A stretch of DNA of 64,000 nucleotides, from NCBI GenBank assembly GCA_030549775.1, contig CM060175.1, forward strand, positions 97,517,470 to 97,581,469, read 5' to 3'. Source of the stretch: Tamarix chinensis. Lineage: Eukaryota; Streptophyta; Magnoliopsida; Caryophyllales; Tamaricaceae. How positions within the stretch are numbered: position 1 is the stretch's first letter; every line of letters starts with the position of its first letter. Made by a program: the position numbers and the translations under genes. The notes beneath the pieces were generated by a model. It did not search any database, was not told the DNA's origin, and saw only the letters and a list, made by a program, of their open reading frames with translations. This document shows, one piece after another, positions 58,760 through 64,000 of this stretch.

Positions 58760-61490
58760 TTTCCTTCCTCATGGATGAGCTCAAAATTATTTTGTTGGAA
58801 TATGAAAGAGAATGGAAACCCCACATTTAGATTTCAATTTTTATATTCAAATAATAGGTACATACCTTATTTGTTTGTGTTAGTTGATACTAAAGAAAGT
58901 AGGCATATTGCTAATAATTCTATTTGTCAACTTAGCTTCTCTAGTAATTATAGAAATTAAGCTAGAGGCTTTGTGTGCAATATTTGGTTATTATAGGACA
59001 AGGGTTGTATATGATTAGGGGTTGTTAGAGCGTCTAACCAGTTCCTTCATGCTCTAATCACTCTTCCAAGTAACTCTAAAATCCTCTCTATAGGGATTTA
59101 TGGCTCTCCAAATTTCCTCATTTATGTGAGTTGTGGGAGGATCTAATTAGTATTTTTGATGTTTCTAACCTCTCTTAGCTCTTAGGTTGGTACTTTAATG
59201 ACATCAAAGAGCTCTCATATTTAGGGGGAGCTCAAAATAAGTGGGGAAGTGTCACACCTTCCATCTGTAACTTTATCAAAGTAGTCTACTTAACCTAAAA
59301 TTCCATGGCCCACACTTTACCTGGCATAGCAAAGCTTATAGGTTGAGAATCAACTCATGCATCAACCACTTTGTGACAAATGAGGGTTGGTGTCTTATTT
59401 TCCCTAAGGTAGTTGTCCACCATATTAATAGATCCTATTTGAATCACCTACTGATCATGTTTGTAGTGAATGACATGATTCTTATCAATCATTCACCCCG
59501 TTGATTCGACTTTGAAATGGGTTGGATTCTAGATACTAGATTGAGTGAAGTACTTAATCAAGGTTAGTTATCATCAAATTCTATGGACTTTTCTCTCTCA
59601 TCTTTAGTAAGTAACCTCATTAATTGGAATAAAAATACTTTTGGAGACAATTTCAAGTGTAAAAGACAATTACAAGCTACATTGTTGAAAACTTTGAAAG
59701 CACTTGAATGAGAACCTAATAGAATACTTTTTGAACTTGAGTTCTACCTCTTTAATGAACTTAATCATACTTTGTTCCAGAAGCAACTCCATTGGTTCAA
59801 AGCCAAAATCGATGTAATAACTCTCTATGATTGTCATACAAGGCACTTTCAAATTGTCACAAGCTACCATAAAAAGATGTAATGAGGCCTCAGATTTAAG
59901 AATAAGATAGATGTTTGGGTTAAAGATGGTTGTGAACTCATGTGCTCGACAATACTGATTGACAAAAACTTTTTTTAACCTGTTATCCCCATCCTAAAAA
60001 CATTTGCCCATTTTTGTTTCCATGTCCTCATTTCTGTATAATGTACACAAATGTACTCTATAATTCAAAAATCATTAGTTTTCCATTTCTTCTTCTCCTT
60101 GTTTCCATATCCATGCAACACTTCTTAGTGGTTGATTTCTTTAAATCAACATGTAGTGATGAAGGCCTCAATGACTTTGTATCCTATCTATCATGTTTTT
60201 TAAGGACATTAAACCCCATCTTGCCCACTACCTAACCCCTCCTACTTTGCTGGAAGAGGTTAGACATGTCATCGTTTGATGGACAATTTCAAAAGCCTAA
60301 CATTGGATGAATTTGGACCAATTTTCTTTTAGAATATTTGGGAGGTGAACAAGTTGTATCTCCATGCTCTAGTTTATAAATATTTTGAGATTATTTATTT
60401 TCTTGTGGATCCTGATCATACTTTCCTTTCTTTAATACTTAAGTTTGATGTGTCTAATTCTATTAAGGAGTTACGGCCAGTAAGTTTATGCAATTTTGGT
60501 TATAAAGTTACAACCAAAGTGTTGACCTCAAGGCTGAAAGGGGTTCTTCCATATGTGATTATTGTGTAATATGTAGCTTCCTATGGTGTTGCTAAGCTCT
60601 AGTTAATATTATTATTATAAATAATGATATTGTTCACACCATAAGGTAGAAGAAGGGTTTAAAAGGGTATATGACTATTAAGTTGGATTTAGAGAAAGCA
60701 TATAATTACTTGTCTTGGAGCTTACTTCATAACAACTTGAAAATAGTAAGCTTCCCTCCCATTTTTATCAATCTCATCAATTATTGCATTACTACCCCAT
60801 CTATCAAATTTATTTAGAATAATGAGGTGTCAGAAGCCTTTCTTTCTCCTTCAAGAGACATTAGGCAATGTGACCCCATCTTATAGTAAATTTTTATTTT
60901 ATGTATGGAAACATGTGGCACACTTGATCAAACATGAAGTGAGAAGCAAATGATGGAAGCCAATGACTATGACAAGAGATGGTTCTTTGATCTAACACCC
61001 CTTTTTTATTACCAATCTTATGTTTCTTACTAGAGCCTTAGTGCATCAAATAAAGTTGATCCATGCACTACCTTTGTAAGTCTGACCGTGTTGCTAGCTT
61101 GAAACTCAATATCCCCAAGTCAACTATTTACTCTTCACATAATATCAATTGAAATTCTACTCAAAAAAATAATTAACCTTCATGGGTATTCATGAAGTAC
61201 ATACCCTTAGTTATTATCTTTAAGTTTCTATGCGATTTGGGTGGTGTGGAAAATGTTTCTTTTATTAGTTCCTTAAGAAGGTGAGGTGTAGGCTCTTTTC
61301 CTATCAACCTAGCTTATTTTCTCCTGGCAAGTTGTACCACCCCAGTGAAATCAATGTTATCCTCTATTCTCTACACCATGAATACTAGCACACTCCTAGA
61401 GGGAACAAATGAAAAGACGGGAAAATAATGTAGATGATTTATTTGGTACTCTTCATATTATAGGATAAGAGTTCGCCTCCTTAGCTGGAG
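58760..61490 (+). pseudogene. LINE ORF2 remnant (endonuclease to reverse transcriptase)
   Basis: Starts with SSKLFCWNMKENGNPTFRF (endonuclease start, 58,775). Near 59,615-59,830 a linker reads WNKNTFGDNFKCKRQL and FELEFYLFNELNHTLFQKQL. Reverse transcriptase blocks follow: ELRPVSLCNFGYKVTTKVLT (60,462 on; usual RPISLCNxxYKxxxKxLxxRL), IKLDLEKAYNYLSW (about 60,680; usual DxxKAYDxxxW), SPSRDIRQCDP (about 60,850; usual PxRGxRQGDPLSP) and FFITNLMFL near 61,012, where the catalytic FADD has become FITN. Stops and shifts occur throughout, so it is inactive. LTR G cuts it off at 61,491. Confidence 0.9.
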
Positions 61491-62807
61491 ATGTAACACC
61501 CCCATTTTTTAAAACTAAAAGAATATAAAATAAGAAAAAATGTGGAAGCTAAAATTGATATTGAGGGCATTACCACTACATCAAGAGAAAGTAGATACTA
61601 GCATTTTTCTTACACTAGATACTAAGATTAAAAATTAAATTAGAAAATAAAACAAAACTCCACATTATTCTTAATAAAATAAAACATTAAAAGTGTAAAC
61701 TAAAATAAAAATGCCAAAAGTAGTTAACATCACATCAATAAATTAAATAACCCTAATATATTTAAAAATAATTGGAATCAAAACATCATCAAAAGATAGA
61801 ATGCTAAGAGCCAAACTATTCTCTCAACTTATTGTGCAAAAATAAATCTATCATCAAATATGGTCACAATCTATTTGCAAAAAACTAGTTGCTCACCATA
61901 TACATCATAGATCATTGCAACACCTTTTAAAATGGCAACAAGTTAACTAGGGGAATAACTAAGTAACCCATTATTTAGAAGGAAAATATCATTATTTATA
62001 GAATCCCTTCAATACACCAAACACAACCACATATGAGTCAAATGATAAGGCAAATATTACTTCTCCATTTATAATGCCTTTTTTATCAGTAACTACATAA
62101 CCACACCATCCAAATTTTATCTATTGAGTGGAAAAAACCTAAGTAAGAGGGTCACCTAGCAAATAAGTTAGAAGATATTCTAATAGCAACCAAAATCAAA
62201 CATAGGAAATCCACTTTTGAGGTAATCCCAATGGTCTTAGCACCAAAGGGAAAAGTCAAACATCAATCATCCAGTCCTTAAGTGTGTGCACGCTCTAAGA
62301 GATCCAAATATCTTAATAAAGTTGACATGGAGCCTTGCTGACTTTTGGTCAGCTAAATAAACCAAGTGACTGTCCATCACTACAATATAAGAAAATGATA
62401 TTACCAATCCCTACGTCTGAGAGACCAACCGCATAAAACCCTAAGTCTAACTCAAATCTTCCACTTTAAGTATTAGTGCCTTACTCAAGGTGTTCCTATA
62501 ATATAACTAGATCACAAAGCCATATATACACATCCTTAGAACCATGTTTCCAGAATTAGGTACACTCCACATTTGTTACTTTCCAAAAATAGTAACTTTC
62601 ATATATAATATTTTGCATAATTAATACATTCCATAAAGGTCACTTCCATACATAATAATTTTATTAAACAAGGCTTTTCACAATACCACTTCCTAATTTG
62701 AATAGTTTCCAAAAAGAGTTCACTGCTTAGGTCATAATCCAACCACCATCATAAAGGAATACCAATTAGGAAAATAAAGATTATATATATAATATCATAA
62801 GATAACA
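61491..62807 (+). mobile_element. Long LTR-like element G (5' part)
   Basis: Starts TGTAACACCCCC (61,491) right after LINE sequence, with 'gagggcattaccact' about 75 bp in. The 'tgtggaagctaaaat' block is shared with L1. The block 'cttccactttaagtattagt' near 62,460 matches L1 near 5,545. It ends where the inverted element H begins, so only about 1.3 kb is seen; the rest may lie beyond H outside the window. Confidence 0.7.
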
Positions 62808-64000
62808 AGTAATAGCCCAAAATTTTACTAAGCCTAATCCCATATAATTAATACCTTGATCCAATTCTAATCTCAAAAAAAATATTTTAGCCTTATCTAA
62901 ATTCCTTAATCCCAAAACTTTAACCTAATCTAAATATTTTACCCAAATAAGTTATATTTCCTTAATTCTAGTAGATTTATATCAATAATCTTACCTATTT
63001 TAGCTAATTAAAATTTAATATAATACTAACCTTAAGCTTTTTCCTTTTCTTTTCCTTTCTGCAAGCGTTCTTTTTCTTCTTGCGTGTGTTTTCCTTCACT
63101 TCTGCAACACACCATCATCACTTTCAACCATCATCTCCCACCTTTTTCATTAAAATTTCCCCACCACACTATGACACCATCAACAATCAACTCTGCCACT
63201 CCCTCATGCCCCTGCTATTGTTGTTATGCTGATCACCATCAACATCATCATCCTCTGCATTCTTCATTGCCACACGCCGCCACCATATATATATATGTAC
63301 ACTACTCTCTTCTCTCTCCCTTCCTCATTTATTTACAGCATTTGATGCCCCAAATTCCATTGAGCACCACCTACCTAAACCACCTCTCCCTCTCTTCATC
63401 GTCATCTTCTTCTTCTTTGGTTGTTGCTGCTTTATTTCGTGTGCTGAGCCACCGCCATCACCATCCATGCACCACCATAGCCACCAAGCATCGCCTGTGG
63501 CTTGGTAGATCAACCACCACGACCACCCCATCACTCCCCCTCATCGTCACTAACCATCACCTCCCACCGCCATCATTTCCCCCTTTGCTTTCCTTGCATG
63601 TTGTTACATTTTATGAAGCACACGGCTCATGCACGGCCATGCACCACTCTTCTCCCTTATTGTATGCATGTGCATGATAGCATAGTTCACTCGTGTATAC
63701 TCAAATGATTCGCACACCACCTCGGTACACTCGTGAATCTCTATTCATTATTACCTATACATGTATTGCATGAGCACGACCATGTCTCCTTTGCACAGCC
63801 TACCCATGCAGGTTCCCATGTCACGATCTGGGTGAGAAAAGTCTGGCACACACCCGTCCAGCCTCATTTTTTTAGCTGTGCACCCCATTTTACACATCAA
63901 AACCTCACCCCAAACACCACCAAAATTTCACCATAGCACCATCATACCTTCCACCACACTTCCACACAACTAAAGCTTTCCTTTAACTCCATTTATTTTC
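62808..64000 (-). mobile_element. Long LTR-like element H (inverted, runs off window)
   Basis: Begins AGTAATAGCCCAAAATTTTAC (62,808 on), the complement of a worn family 3' end, and for about 200 bp follows element K (21,614 on) closely: 'tacttagcctaatctcata' versus 'tactaagcctaatcccata'. A pyrimidine-rich band follows (63,030-63,960) with the same CATCATCA/CCACC texture as K. The 197-codon ORF at 63,084-63,677 is Ser/His/Pro/Leu-rich and reads this band; it is not supported as a gene. Confidence 0.7.

Noticed and set aside
63084..63677. 197-codon plus-strand ORF
   Set aside because: Ser/His/Pro/Leu-rich reading of the pyrimidine band of element H; the same texture occurs in K without a conserved frame.

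Overview
This is an AT-rich stretch of a flowering-plant nuclear genome. The evidence is one spliced plant-specific gene (a calcineurin B-like calcium sensor), plant L1-type LINE remnants, Tourist- and hAT-type MITEs, and many large non-coding repeats with TG...CA ends and 5-bp target duplications. I see no bacterial, organellar or rRNA/tRNA signal. Most of the open reading frames in the window are by-products of purine-rich tracts or microsatellites and do not represent genes.

The only gene I can support as functional lies on the minus strand. Its coding exons run from 34,575 down to 30,639 and a (CT)n-rich leader exon ends at 35,772. I reconstructed eight coding exons, all with GT-AG introns and matching phases, giving a 228-residue CBL2/CBL3-like protein. 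It has four EF-hands, an N-terminal Cys4/Cys18/Cys19 pattern and a C-terminal FPSF motif. Proteins of this class bind CIPK kinases and sit on the vacuolar membrane. Intron 5 carries a hAT-like MITE. An in-frame 87-nt candidate exon encoding a hydrophobic segment lies upstream of coding exon 1.

Left arm (1-30,000). A repeat of unknown class (copy F1) is followed by a series of long elements that look like solo LTRs: L1 (from 4,204), A (9,646-13,691), B (13,766-16,890), J (minus strand, from 18,913) and K (minus strand, 21,614-25,082, nested in J). Fragments of minus-strand LINEs occur at 17.9-18.9 kb (endonuclease and mid ORF2), 25.5-25.9 kb (ORF2 start) and 27.6-30.0 kb (ORF1). The last is broken by a Tourist MITE and a 527-bp solo LTR, each with a clean target duplication.

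Right arm (36,000-64,000). After an intergenic stretch and an inverted copy of repeat F (F3), a degenerate plus-strand LINE (ORF1 from about 41.5 kb, ORF2 to 61.49 kb) has been split by successive insertions: LTR C (perfect AAAAG duplication) and repeat F2, which is itself split by a 1.44-kb insertion and by LTR E. E in turn contains LTR D (perfect CCATA duplication). LTR copies G and H (head to head) end the window.

The long LTR-like elements share a layout: terminal TGTAACACCCC, an inverted copy of that motif about 70 bp inward, a CACTATTAT-type minisatellite, a C-rich tract, often a TAA/TAG microsatellite, a purine-rich band, an AT-rich tail and terminal GGGGTATTACA. No gag, protease, RT or integrase of an LTR retrotransposon is visible anywhere in the window.
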